Of a stretch of 22,913 bases of DNA, positions 22,913-22,913 are shown piece after piece. This stretch comes from an uncultured Oscillospiraceae bacterium. Lineage in GTDB: Bacteria > Bacillota > Clostridia > Oscillospirales > Oscillospiraceae. The first letter of the stretch is position 1, and each line of letters opens with the position of its first letter. The notes under the pieces are model-generated. The model saw only the letters and a list, made by a program, of their open reading frames with translations, was not told the origin of the DNA and searched no databases. The position numbers and the translations under genes are program-made. The stretch spans positions 1 to 22,913 of the forward strand of contig CAKTQE010000034.1 in assembly GCA_934593275.1 (NCBI GenBank). The letters are read 5' to 3'.

Positions 22913-22913
22913 A

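Noticed and set aside
1..22913. CRISPR arrays, tRNA, rRNA, transposase or integrase genes
   Set aside because: No regularly spaced repeats, cloverleaf-like sequences or recombinase motifs were recognised on either strand.

Overview
The window looks like chromosomal DNA of a spore-forming, gut-type Clostridia, most likely in the Oscillospirales. The grounds are a moderately GC-rich composition with strong AAGGAG-type ribosome binding sites, Firmicutes-type families (YlmH, DUF896, WYL regulator, DUF1294), and a DUF3794 (SPOCS)/LysM spore-coat protein with a sigma-E-like promoter. Placement is by family knowledge and inference; no rRNA or tRNA was seen.

Layout. 1-3722: the 3' end of a PepD-type dipeptidase, an M28 zinc peptidase and an NCS2 purine permease, all on +, closed by a bidirectional terminator. 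3729-6784: a minus-strand run ylmH - DUF896 - ygiQ, led by an extended -10 promoter. 6840-9898: divergent from it, two adjacent flavoprotein genes (HI0933-like and COG2509-like). They end at a terminator hairpin whose loop seems to hold a 163-bp palindromic MITE-like element flanked by TA. 9921-11689: a DUF1294 membrane protein (-), a lipoprotein (+) and a WYL-domain regulator (-). 11760-15800: endonuclease IV (nfo), a fused FHA-SEDS (FtsW/RodA-type) glycosyltransferase and a class-B-like transpeptidase, tightly coupled and ended by a strong terminator.

15801-21084 is a complete branched-chain amino-acid ABC transporter operon, livK-livH-livM-livG-livF. Its leader is the most interesting part of the window. 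A near-consensus promoter overlaps a palindrome, followed by a 46-codon ORF with a full Shine-Dalgarno whose second half is packed with Leu, Ile and Val codons. Then come mutually exclusive antiterminator and terminator hairpins, and livK 39 nt later. This has the architecture of a ribosome-mediated transcription attenuator, a mechanism better known from proteobacterial ilv/leu operons than from Clostridia, where T-boxes are usual. A small membrane protein is the main alternative reading.

21087-22913: a small cysteine-rich membrane protein whose ribosome binding site lies in the liv terminator, a SipL-like spore morphogenetic protein, and two terminal hairpins. No CRISPR array, transposase gene, tRNA or rRNA was seen. 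The only long spaces without a large gene are 9689-9920 (the MITE-like element) and 15763-16204 (the liv leader).
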